A DNA stretch of 64,000 nucleotides from a virus. Numbering within the stretch: position 1 is the stretch's first letter; the number at the start of each line of letters is the position of its first letter. Below, in pieces: positions 9,201 through 15,564 of this stretch. The translations under genes were made by a program, and so were the position numbers. Under the pieces are notes generated by a model. It was not told the DNA's origin. It saw nothing but the letters and a program-made list of their open reading frames with translations, and did not search any database. The stretch lies in the IMG/VR virus record IMGVR_UViG_3300033273_000658, positions 62,001-126,000 of that record; one strand, written 5' to 3'.

Positions 9201-9641
9201 CTCGCTGAAAACATTGAGGCGTATAAGGAGGCCGGCGACTTCTCAAAAGACGATAGAGTTGAATTTCTTACGGAATTAACGGGTATTTTCCCTATGAATC
9301 TTGTTGCTCCGGAAGAAGTACAACAGTCTCTTGCTAAGTTCTGTGTTCCGCCTATCTCTGAGTTTGATCCTGCACTTGGTGCATGTTGGGGCATACCTCG
9401 CAATGTAAATCTTCGTAAGTCAAAGAATGGTAAGTGGTTTGCGGTTATCGATCTGATTGATTCAAATAGTAAACTTACAAAACTTCGGTATTGGGGTGTA
9501 AATAAAGATACTATTCGTGATGAGATTCTCTTGAACGAAGTTTACATCATCAAGCCACAATACTCTGATGGTTGGGGATTCTCAACAAGAGGTCATGTTG
9601 ATAAAACATGGAAACGTATGACAACAAATAAGGAGGAATAA
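6216..9641 (+). CDS. dnaE: DNA polymerase III alpha subunit
   Basis: A 1141-residue C-family replicative polymerase, close to the usual DnaE length. The N-terminal PHP domain is clear (GLHAHSGVGSPFDG, ALTDHGNMNG). The palm has GPGRGSAAGSLVAYALGIT, then PDIDYDVSD near residue 463 with the two catalytic Asp, and KFDILGLSTL near residue 625 with the third. Fingers motifs (SIYRPGP, GFNKSHAVSYS) and a helix-hairpin-helix/OB-like C-terminus follow. An insert of about 40 charged residues (near residue 90) sits in the PHP domain. Start ATG 6216 follows GAGGAGG. A phage-encoded DnaE suggests partly host-independent replication. Confidence 0.97.
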   Translation: MKNIKFVGLHAHSGVGSPFDGFGYPQEHMDFCYENGGRALALTDHGNMNGFAYQILHANKMAKEGKDFKPIFGVEAYFINDVEQWRKEYEEHKADKKKAKELSDKQSGVNVEEEGATKSKGRSINRSRHLVLLAMNQTGLNNIFKLVSESYSGKYFYRKPRMDYNLLSKYSDGVIAMSACLGGVYAGCYWENVEDGEEAVLNCMRETTRTMVGIFGDRWYGELQWNAVPEQHALNKYIIQMHKEFGIKLVSTADSHYPTPTAWKDRELYKRLGWLGRGAPEWLDMTLPGSVQDMDYELYPKNGEQMWEDFKKYSEAYDYDEQLILNSIEESHRIAFERIEQFIPDTTVRLPDFVVPAGRDEDDYLRDLSLGGLSHLRKDKGDYISRINHELKVIADRGFSKYFLTMKAISDKTNEVQLAGPGRGSAAGSLVAYALGITQVDPIEYGLLFSRFLRSDATDYPDIDYDVSDPMVLKDMLIEEWGDDVVVPISNWNTLQLRSLLKDISKFYEIPFNEVNAVTNVMMKEATPAAKRKHGIKAGVYTPTFEETIEFSDTLRAFLNKYPHVADHVMALYGSYRSCSRHAGGVVVGEQLNKYMPLISSKGVRQTPWSEGQNVRQLEPLGFIKFDILGLSTLRMIEDCIRRVLINNGTKNPTFAQIKSFYDQNLHPDVIDLNDEDVYENIFHQGKWAGIFQFTEKGAQSFAVRAQPKSIIDIAAITSIYRPGPLSAGVDKQYVAAINDTLSISYLHELVEEVTKETYGFLIFQEQIALLAYKLGENISMDEANLLRKVLTKKGTGKGHEIKEAIKEKFITGCEKKDIKKEDAEQLWATFEYFSGYGFNKSHAVSYSIISFQCAWLYNYFPTEWMCSFLDREPDTRKEKAINIAKSHGFSISDIDINVSGESWEATDATNLVAPLTTIKGLGDKAIEEIVANRPFETVEDLLFNENVVYRKLNKKSLDALCRGGALDSLIDDRFTGAQHFWAACCQDRPKNLKKLAENIEAYKEAGDFSKDDRVEFLTELTGIFPMNLVAPEEVQQSLAKFCVPPISEFDPALGACWGIPRNVNLRKSKNGKWFAVIDLIDSNSKLTKLRYWGVNKDTIRDEILLNEVYIIKPQYSDGWGFSTRGHVDKTWKRMTTNKEE

Positions 9642-9913
9642 TGAATGAATTAACAAAAGTCATAGACAAAGGCTACCCAACAATGTTGGTCTTTGCCAAA
9701 GTAATAAGAAACATTGGCTACGATCACAACACAGGAGACGAGATAATAGAATATGATCCGAAACTCAAAGCCGGATTTATATTGGAAGAGAGCAAACAGT
9801 TCGAACAATACTATCTTGTCAAGTATTTTGATGGTTCTACATGTTTTCATTGGGGTGTAGATCTTTTTTATAGAAAAGATGAAGAAAAAAACTTGACATA
9901 CTTGAGAAAATAG
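9641..9913 (+). CDS. Small protein, distant KxGDLV-like
   Basis: AAGGAGG precedes the ATG, which overlaps the dnaE stop (TAATG). The segment AGFILEESKQFEQYYLVKYFDG followed by CFHWGVDLF follows the strand pattern of the KxGDLV small proteins, though the N-terminal signature is absent. Function unknown. Confidence 0.65.
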   Translation: MNELTKVIDKGYPTMLVFAKVIRNIGYDHNTGDEIIEYDPKLKAGFILEESKQFEQYYLVKYFDGSTCFHWGVDLFYRKDEEKNLTYLRK

Positions 9914-9921
9914 TGTATAAT
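9893..9921 (+). promoter_or_regulatory. Sigma-70 promoter of the putative R-M operon
   Basis: TTGACA (9893-9898), 17-base spacer, TATAAT (9916-9921), inside the 3' end of the preceding gene. Confidence 0.85.
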
Positions 9922-9943
9922 ATAAAAGTAATGAGGAGGAAAC

Positions 9944-10519
9944 ATGACAACTTTACAAACAATTTTAAACAAATGGTATACCGTCAAGGAACTGGCTGAA
10001 TTATTTGGCACGGCTCAACAGCTGAATGGAAAGAAATCTCAATACCATAGCTTACAAAAAATAGGCTTAGGTGAATTGTGGCACAATGGCAGACACAATC
10101 ACATCTGGATACAAGACATGCTGAGTTGTGTGACGAATGGTGCACTATCCATCGGAGGACAAGGTAAGAAAAATCCTGACATGTTTGGCACAATTAACAA
10201 TCAAGAAGTTAGAGTTGAACACAAAGGCTTTGTTAACGAGAACAACATAAGAGTTAGCGCTTCTAAATTTTTTGCTAGCAACGGAGGTATGACAGAGTTG
10301 AAAAAATGCAAATCAGAAAAAGAAAAAATTGATTTGATACTTGGACACTATACAGATGATTACTATGTTCTCACAAAAACAAATGGAGAATCAATGAAAG
10401 CAATCACAAGTATAGACGACATCAAAGTTTTCTTAATTAAAACTTCTGACATGGTGCCAATGCTAAAAGATAGTGATAAAGTTCCTTTGTCTATTTTGGA
10501 TCTGTCGGAGGTAAAATGA
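9944..10519 (+). CDS. Putative restriction endonuclease (PD-(D/E)xK-like)
   Basis: A 191-residue protein with NPDMFGTINNQEVRVEHKGF (about residues 76-95), which fits the P-D-x(n)-E-x-K nuclease core (Asp79, Glu92, Lys94 approximately). The N-terminus (WYTVKELAELFGTAQQLNGKK) looks like a small DNA-binding helix-turn-helix. It is translationally coupled (ATGA) to a DNA methyltransferase, the usual arrangement of a type II restriction pair. The assignment rests on motif and context only; a methyltransferase accessory protein is an alternative. Confidence 0.5.
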   Translation: MTTLQTILNKWYTVKELAELFGTAQQLNGKKSQYHSLQKIGLGELWHNGRHNHIWIQDMLSCVTNGALSIGGQGKKNPDMFGTINNQEVRVEHKGFVNENNIRVSASKFFASNGGMTELKKCKSEKEKIDLILGHYTDDYYVLTKTNGESMKAITSIDDIKVFLIKTSDMVPMLKDSDKVPLSILDLSEVK

Positions 10520-11451
10520 GTAACAACGTTAAAGACGGACATAAAAACAAACAATCGTATGCAAACACCAGAACAACAGGTAAAGAGCAGTATTATACTA
10601 ATCCGGATGTAGTTGACATGTGTATGGAAGAAGTTGCCAAACACATTGATCTTTCTGGTCGATTTATTCTAGAACCTTGTGGTGGAACTGGAGAGTTTAT
10701 TGAAGGCTTCAAAAGAGCTGGGATAACTGATGATAGGATAGTATCATACGACATTGAACCTAAACATCCAAAAGTTGTTTTGGGTAATTATCTGGAAACA
10801 GACATCGGTTTTAAAAATTATGTTTCAATTACAAACCCTCCATTCGGTAGAATGTCTACATTAGCCAAAAAATTTTTTAATCATGCGGCTGATCATAGTG
10901 ATTACATTTGTTATCTTATACCAAAATCTTGGAGAAAGTGGTCCACTAAAAACTCTTTAGATAGTCGATTTCATTTAATCTCAGACATTGAATTACCAAG
11001 AAATTGCTTTTACCTTCCGGAAGGCAAAGACACAAAGAAAGATGTACTTAACACAGTATTTCAGATTTGGGAAAAAAGAGACACTATTAGAAAAAAGATC
11101 ACCATACCAGACAATGGGTTAGTAAAAAAAATAAAACCAACAACAAAAACCGTCAAAGACAAAAACAACAAAGATGTTCAAAGGCCTGACCATGTTACTG
11201 GCGCAAATTTTGAAATGATTGTATTTGGGCATTCCTGTGGCAAGTTCAAAGATTTAGATCCTGCAAAAAAATACGATGCCAAAACAACAACAATGTATTT
11301 TAAAATAGATCGACAAGATGTCATTGACGCAATAAAACAGATTGACTTTTCAAAACATTATAATAATGTATCATACGTTCAAGCTTTATCTCTTCAAGAA
11401 ATAAACTATGAGCTGAATGAGTATTTTAAATTAAACAATTTCAAATTTTAG
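10516..11451 (+). CDS. DNA N6-adenine methyltransferase
   Basis: Motif I EPCGGTGEF (about residues 53-61) binds AdoMet and motif IV NPPFG (about 107-111) is the catalytic tetrapeptide of N6-adenine methyltransferases. The order I then IV with a C-terminal recognition region suggests gamma-type organisation. It may protect phage DNA, either with the adjacent putative nuclease or as an orphan anti-restriction enzyme. GGAGG upstream; start overlaps the preceding stop. Confidence 0.85.
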   Translation: MSNNVKDGHKNKQSYANTRTTGKEQYYTNPDVVDMCMEEVAKHIDLSGRFILEPCGGTGEFIEGFKRAGITDDRIVSYDIEPKHPKVVLGNYLETDIGFKNYVSITNPPFGRMSTLAKKFFNHAADHSDYICYLIPKSWRKWSTKNSLDSRFHLISDIELPRNCFYLPEGKDTKKDVLNTVFQIWEKRDTIRKKITIPDNGLVKKIKPTTKTVKDKNNKDVQRPDHVTGANFEMIVFGHSCGKFKDLDPAKKYDAKTTTMYFKIDRQDVIDAIKQIDFSKHYNNVSYVQALSLQEINYELNEYFKLNNFKF

Positions 11452-11459
11452 GAGAAACT

Positions 11460-11735
11460 ATGCTAGATAAAAAATTACAACAAGAAATTATAAAAAAATT
11501 CAAAGGAAAAGGAGGACCACCAGACACTGAATGCTCTATTATAGATAGTAAGGACATAAAAGAGTTTGTTGACCTTTTTGCCATGGCTTCTCTCGCAGCC
11601 AAGATTGCTGAACGTTGTTGGCCAGCAGTTAAAGAAGCGAGAATCACAAGCACTGGGGACGGTGTTATGTACAAGATTGACCGCAAGTATTTTCGTGGTC
11701 TTGAATATTGTTTCAAAATTTTCAAGGAGGAATAA
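11460..11735 (+). CDS. Hypothetical protein, 91 residues
   Basis: AGGAG upstream of ATG 11460. A mixed alpha/beta small protein with a central helix (FVDLFAMASLAAKIAERCWPA). Not recognised. Its stop overlaps the next start (TAATG). Confidence 0.65.
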   Translation: MLDKKLQQEIIKKFKGKGGPPDTECSIIDSKDIKEFVDLFAMASLAAKIAERCWPAVKEARITSTGDGVMYKIDRKYFRGLEYCFKIFKEE

Positions 11736-11851
11736 TGAATCATTTAATGAACTGTCACGGCGAATGGAACATGTTGTTCGCTTGTGCATCAACAATGCCC
11801 ATACTTGGAGTATGGATTCGTTACAAACTTGGAGGTAAACATGACGAATGA
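11735..11851 (+). CDS. 38-residue hypothetical peptide
   Basis: AAGGAGG is correctly spaced before ATG 11735. The product MNHLMNCHGEWNMLFACAST... has a hydrophobic middle and a basic tail. It overlaps both neighbours, which supports translation in this operon. Confidence 0.5.
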   Translation: MNHLMNCHGEWNMLFACASTMPILGVWIRYKLGGKHDE

Positions 11852-12146
11852 TATTAAAATTGTGGTAAACAAAGATTACCGAGACACAAAGTCAAAAGAG
11901 GAGCACATCGCTGATTATATCGAAAGTCTTGTTGCTATCGAAGAAGCAATGGAGCCCTACAAAGAGCAGAAGCGAGATCTTAAAAAAGAATACATTGAAA
12001 AACAATGGCTTTCCAAAGAAGACATTTCTCTTTCTGTTCGCGCTCTCCGTCTTCTCAAAGAGGACATTGACATTCCACAATTAATGGACATGTACATCAC
12101 CCTCAGACGCAAGCACGGAGTTCAGAAGGAGGAAGATGATGAATAG
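11841..12146 (+). CDS. Coiled-coil protein, possibly GapR-like
   Basis: ATG 11841 follows TTGGAGG. The 101-residue helical protein has a pattern (HIADYIESLVAIEEAMEPYKEQKRDL... then LRLLKED) faintly like the DUF2312/GapR DNA-binding helices. Similarity is weak and unproven. It sits in a small-gene operon upstream of dut. Confidence 0.55.
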   Translation: MTNDIKIVVNKDYRDTKSKEEHIADYIESLVAIEEAMEPYKEQKRDLKKEYIEKQWLSKEDISLSVRALRLLKEDIDIPQLMDMYITLRRKHGVQKEEDDE

Positions 12147-12441
12147 AGCCCAACGTAGAAAATTGGGTATAAAAGGGAAGAAGCCTGATCTTGAAAAAAA
12201 GATTGGGCTTTTTGATAAATTACCCAAACAGTGTACTAATTGTGATGCACCCTATGATAAGAAAGATAAAAAGATGGCTATGACTTGGTCGGTTGTTGTT
12301 CGCGAACAAGAGAACAAGGTGAATCTTTATTGTCCAACTTGCTGGGATAATGCACACAAAATGCTAGATCAAATGAAAAGAGATTTAGCCGATAGACAAC
12401 AAATTAAAGCTTTAGGAGAAACAAATGAGAATAAGAATTAA
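12136..12441 (+). CDS. Zinc-ribbon-like small protein
   Basis: Two CxxC knuckles, QCTNCDAPYDKKD and LYCPTCW, separated by about 37 residues, predict a zinc ribbon. The N-terminus NRAQRRKLG is basic. AGGAGG precedes the start. A nucleic-acid-binding role is possible. Confidence 0.7.
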   Translation: MMNRAQRRKLGIKGKKPDLEKKIGLFDKLPKQCTNCDAPYDKKDKKMAMTWSVVVREQENKVNLYCPTCWDNAHKMLDQMKRDLADRQQIKALGETNENKN

Positions 12442-12841
12442 AAAAGTACACCCAGATGCTGTGATACCAAAATACGCTCACTTCGGTGATGCAGCAGTTG
12501 ATTTAGTCGCAACAAGAAAATGGGAAGATGACCATGGCAATGTTTGCTATGGAACAGGACTGGCTATGGAAATACCCCATCACCATGTCGGCTTGTTATT
12601 TGCTAGATCTTCTGTTTCAAAAACAGATCTTCGTCTTTGTAATGCTGTGGGTGTTATTGATGCTGGATACCGTGGCGAGATTATGTTGAAGTTTGATAAG
12701 AATGGCGAGAAACAATACGAACCAGGAGATAGAGTTGGGCAGCTTATGCTTGTCCCTATTCCATCTATCCAGTTTGTACAAGTAGCGAACCTTCCACAAT
12801 CTGATCGTGGTCTTGGTGGCTTTGGCTCTACCGGCAACTAA
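12425..12841 (+). CDS. dut: dUTP diphosphatase (dUTPase)
   Basis: Trimeric dUTPase motifs are in order: GDAAVDL (motif 1), ARSSVSK (motif 2), GVIDAGYRGEI (motif 3, with the catalytic Asp and uracil-contacting Tyr), GDRVGQL (motif 4) and RGLGGFGSTG (motif 5). The 138-residue length is typical. It converts dUTP to dUMP, limiting uracil incorporation by the phage polymerase. AGGAG before the start. Confidence 0.95.
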   Translation: MRIRIKKVHPDAVIPKYAHFGDAAVDLVATRKWEDDHGNVCYGTGLAMEIPHHHVGLLFARSSVSKTDLRLCNAVGVIDAGYRGEIMLKFDKNGEKQYEPGDRVGQLMLVPIPSIQFVQVANLPQSDRGLGGFGSTGN

Positions 12842-12848
12842 TTAAGTT

Positions 12849-13175
12849 ATGGATAAGAAAGATAAATCAAAACGAATTGTGTTTGAGAGTACAACAAACA
12901 AGCATGCACAACTTAAGGTTCGGCTGCAATACGATAGTATGACGCAAGCCGAATTCTTTCGTTGCTTGATTGATGGCTATTTAGCCAAAGATGAAAGGCT
13001 TCTAGAATTTCTAGAAGGCTACAGAATAACTAATGGTAAAGATTCAAAGCGAAATGCTAACTATAGAAAAAAAGATAACAAGAAAGCAGAAGACCTATTA
13101 AACAAGTTTGGAATCAAAGATGACGAATTGGAAAACATCTTTGATTTAATCGAAGAAGAATTTCCTGATTTATAG
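12849..13175 (+). CDS. Hypothetical protein, possible ribbon-helix-helix
   Basis: The product begins with basic residues, then KRIVFESTTNKHAQLKVRL followed by SMTQAEFFRCLIDGYL, a strand-helix-helix pattern reminiscent of ribbon-helix-helix regulators. The C-terminus is acidic. Unknown target. The ribbon-helix-helix reading is tentative. Confidence 0.6.
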   Translation: MDKKDKSKRIVFESTTNKHAQLKVRLQYDSMTQAEFFRCLIDGYLAKDERLLEFLEGYRITNGKDSKRNANYRKKDNKKAEDLLNKFGIKDDELENIFDLIEEEFPDL

Positions 13176-13235
13176 TGTTTTTTGGTTTTATTGTTCTATT
13201 TATTAAGAATTTATGTTTTAAGGAGATTATAAACA

Positions 13236-13820
13236 ATGAAAAAGAAAATTTTGTCTGAAGCCCAAGTTAAACGCTTCATGGGTCTCGCAGGAATCCAACC
13301 TCTTAATGAAATGTCTACGTACACGGAAGAGGAACATAAGGAAGAAGGAAAATCACGCAATCCAAATCCTACTAGTAGAAATGAAGGTCTTTATGAAGAA
13401 GAAGACGCAATGGAACCCCCAATGCCAGAAGATGAAGAAGGCATGGAAGATGTTGATGCGCAAATTGACGAAGATGTTCTAATGGACGCAGTTAAAAGCT
13501 CACTTGAAGTCCATGATGCACTTAAAAGTATAGCATCTTCTGCTGGACTCCCTGTGGATGGAGAGCCTGAAATGAGCGAAGAGCCCCCAATGCCAGAGCC
13601 CGATGATAAAGAAGATGAAGAGGATCCTGAAATGGGTGACATGGAAGACGAAGACATGGATGATGTTCTTAAAGAAGTTGAGATGGAACTCACAGAAAAA
13701 GAAGAACAAGAAATGCAAGAAGAAATCGTTAACGAAGTCGCTCGTCGTGTTGCAAAGCGCATTGTTGAAGCAAAACGTGCTCATAAGCGTATGAACGAGG
13801 CTCTCGGTCGTAAAAAGTAA
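13236..13820 (+). CDS. Acidic scaffold-like tagged protein
   Basis: AAGGAG precedes the start. The N-terminus MKKKILSEAQVKRFMGLAG resembles a virion-targeting tag. The middle is extremely rich in Asp, Glu, Met and Pro (PPMPE repeats), and the C-terminus is a basic amphipathic helix (EVARRVAKRIVEAKRAHKRM). Acidic middle plus basic helix suits a prohead core or scaffolding-type protein. The position next to a ClpP-like protease is consistent with head assembly. This is inference. Confidence 0.6.
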   Translation: MKKKILSEAQVKRFMGLAGIQPLNEMSTYTEEEHKEEGKSRNPNPTSRNEGLYEEEDAMEPPMPEDEEGMEDVDAQIDEDVLMDAVKSSLEVHDALKSIASSAGLPVDGEPEMSEEPPMPEPDDKEDEEDPEMGDMEDEDMDDVLKEVEMELTEKEEQEMQEEIVNEVARRVAKRIVEAKRAHKRMNEALGRKK

Positions 13821-13827
13821 TTATTTC

Positions 13828-13892
13828 TTGACAGTTACATAAAATTGTGTTATACTATAAAGACTGGGGGCGGAAATCCTCGGTCTTTTTTT
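13828..13892 (+). promoter_or_regulatory. Promoter followed at once by a terminator-like hairpin
   Basis: TTGACA (13828-13833), 17 bases, TATACT (13851-13856). From 13861, near the expected transcription start, AGACTGGGG pairs with CCTCGGTCT (two G-U) and is followed by seven T. It may end the upstream transcript, or form a 5' stabiliser or attenuator for the ClpP-like gene. Confidence 0.65.
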
Positions 13893-13906
13893 ACTTAGGA
13901 GGTTAC

Positions 13907-14620
13907 ATGAAACACATTATTGAAAGAATCGTAAGGTTCGCAAAAGAAAAGAAAGGAAAAAAGAAATCAAAGGCTGAGGAACCAGCAAAGGAAGTTACAG
14001 AAGAAACCTCCGATAAACAAGAGGAAAAACCAGCTATTGATGTGCAAGCATTATTAAGCGGTATGGCGGATGAAATGGAGAGTAGAACAATGCTTCTCCA
14101 AGGTGAAGTCAATGAAGAGAAAGCAGGAGAAATTATCTCAGGTTTTTTAGCACTAGCAGACCTTAAACCACCCAAAGGAGAACTCAAAGAAGGTGAGATG
14201 CCTTATGACCCAATCACAATGTATGTGTCGACTTATGGTGGTTCAGCAGATGAAATGTTTGCTATCTTTGATATTATGAATCATTGCAAAAAATCATGCC
14301 ATATTGAAACAATTGGGATCGGGAAGGTCATGTCAGCAGGTACCCTTATACTTGCTGCCGGTACGAAAGGAAAGCGAAAAATTTCTAAAAACTGTCGTGT
14401 TATGTTACATCAAGTATCAGCCGGAGCATTCGGTCCCCTATTCAATATGACAACAGAGATTGATGCCATTCAAAAGCTTCAAGATCAATACATTGACGCT
14501 ATGGCTTCTTGTACAAACCTATCAAAAAGGAAGTTGAAATCACTACTTAATGAGAGGGTTAATGTTTATTTGACAGCCGAAGAAGCAGTTGAATATGGAT
14601 TAGCTGACATTATTATTTAG
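13907..14620 (+). CDS. clpP: ClpP-like serine protease (S14)
   Basis: ATG 13907 follows AGGAGG. A 50-residue charged N-terminal extension precedes a ClpP fold. VSTYGGSADEMFAIFDIM is the oxyanion region, MSAGTLILAAG holds the catalytic Ser (about S143), VMLHQVSAG the His (about H168), and YLTAEEAVEYGLAD is the conserved end. The usual catalytic Asp is Asn (about N219), as reported for Listeria ClpP1. It could replace or modify host ClpP, partnering host ClpX on tmRNA-tagged proteins. It could instead be an S14-type prohead protease, since it follows an acidic scaffold-like gene. Confidence 0.88.
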   Translation: MKHIIERIVRFAKEKKGKKKSKAEEPAKEVTEETSDKQEEKPAIDVQALLSGMADEMESRTMLLQGEVNEEKAGEIISGFLALADLKPPKGELKEGEMPYDPITMYVSTYGGSADEMFAIFDIMNHCKKSCHIETIGIGKVMSAGTLILAAGTKGKRKISKNCRVMLHQVSAGAFGPLFNMTTEIDAIQKLQDQYIDAMASCTNLSKRKLKSLLNERVNVYLTAEEAVEYGLADIII

Positions 14621-14630
14621 AGGTTATAAA

Positions 14631-15518
14631 ATGCAAGACAAGATATTTTACAATGAATCATCCGCACAATCTTTGGGCTGGGAACCTTCCTGGCTCGGAG
14701 CAAAAGGATTTGATGATGCTTTGATTAGAAAGATTCGTACTTTCCAACGAGAGAATGGACTCAAACCCGATGGTCTTCTTGGGCCTGGAACATATCGTAG
14801 ACTTTTGGCTCATCGTGAGGCCCAAGAAGAATATAATAATCATGTTGAGATCCAACCTGGGGAGAAAGCAATTCTCTACAAGGGCAAGAAGTTTCCAATC
14901 AAATGGGATAAGGTTGTCCTCCCATCAGATCCAGGCGGCATGGAACACGATAACGGTTATCAGCACATGAAACGCAAGCGCCAAGTATCCATGTTTGTGG
15001 CTCATTGGGATGTCTGTCTTAATTCAAAAACATGTTTTAAGGTTCTGAACAAGACAAGCCGTCAAGCTTCAATACACTTTGCTATTGATAATGACGGAAC
15101 TATCTATCAGTTCCTTGACATGAATCATATTGCTTGGCATGCTTCCAAGCGTATGGTAAACAAGAAGTCTGTTGGTGTGGAGATCTCCAATGCTTATTAT
15201 CCCAAGTATCAAAACTGGTATAAGAAGAATGGTTTTGGAGAGAGACCAATGATAACAGACGCAACTGTTCATGGAAAGAAGATGGAACCATTTATGGATT
15301 TCTATCCTGTGCAGAAAGAAGCATTGAAAGCACTCATGGAAGCTGTGCACAATGCCCTTGGTATTCCTTTGGAAGCACCCGAAGGAGACACCGTTGTTAA
15401 AGATGTTGCATCAGCAAAGTATAAAGGTTTTGTACACCACTACAATGTGGTTAAGAACAAGATTGATTGTGCTGGTCTAAACTTAAATAAATTAATAAAA
15501 GAAATAAAAAACACTTGA
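14631..15518 (+). CDS. Endolysin: N-acetylmuramoyl-L-alanine amidase
   Basis: The N-terminal peptidoglycan-binding domain (about residues 20-62, IRTFQRENGLKPDGLLGPGT) is followed by an Amidase_2 domain. Zinc ligands are visible in FVAHWDV (about H122), FVHHYNV (about 268) and KIDCAGLN (about 278). It cleaves the amide bond between MurNAc and the peptide stem for lysis. No signal peptide, so release needs a holin; a candidate lies at 17167, two genes downstream. Confidence 0.92.
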   Translation: MQDKIFYNESSAQSLGWEPSWLGAKGFDDALIRKIRTFQRENGLKPDGLLGPGTYRRLLAHREAQEEYNNHVEIQPGEKAILYKGKKFPIKWDKVVLPSDPGGMEHDNGYQHMKRKRQVSMFVAHWDVCLNSKTCFKVLNKTSRQASIHFAIDNDGTIYQFLDMNHIAWHASKRMVNKKSVGVEISNAYYPKYQNWYKKNGFGERPMITDATVHGKKMEPFMDFYPVQKEALKALMEAVHNALGIPLEAPEGDTVVKDVASAKYKGFVHHYNVVKNKIDCAGLNLNKLIKEIKNT

Positions 15519-15542
15519 CAACTACCAAAACCGTGTTATATT
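15515..15542 (+). promoter_or_regulatory. Sigma-70 promoter of groEL
   Basis: TTGACA (15515-15520), 16-base spacer, TATATT (15537-15542), overlapping the endolysin stop. Confidence 0.75.
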
Positions 15543-15564
15543 ATTGTATAAGCTTGGAGGCTAA

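Noticed and set aside
9090-9403. Small ORFs on both strands within dnaE
   Set aside because: They lie wholly inside the well-supported polymerase gene and lack ribosome-binding sites.
13391-13784. Overlapping - strand ORFs in the acidic gene
   Set aside because: Ser/Phe-rich antisense of GAA/GAT-rich coding sequence, without start signals.
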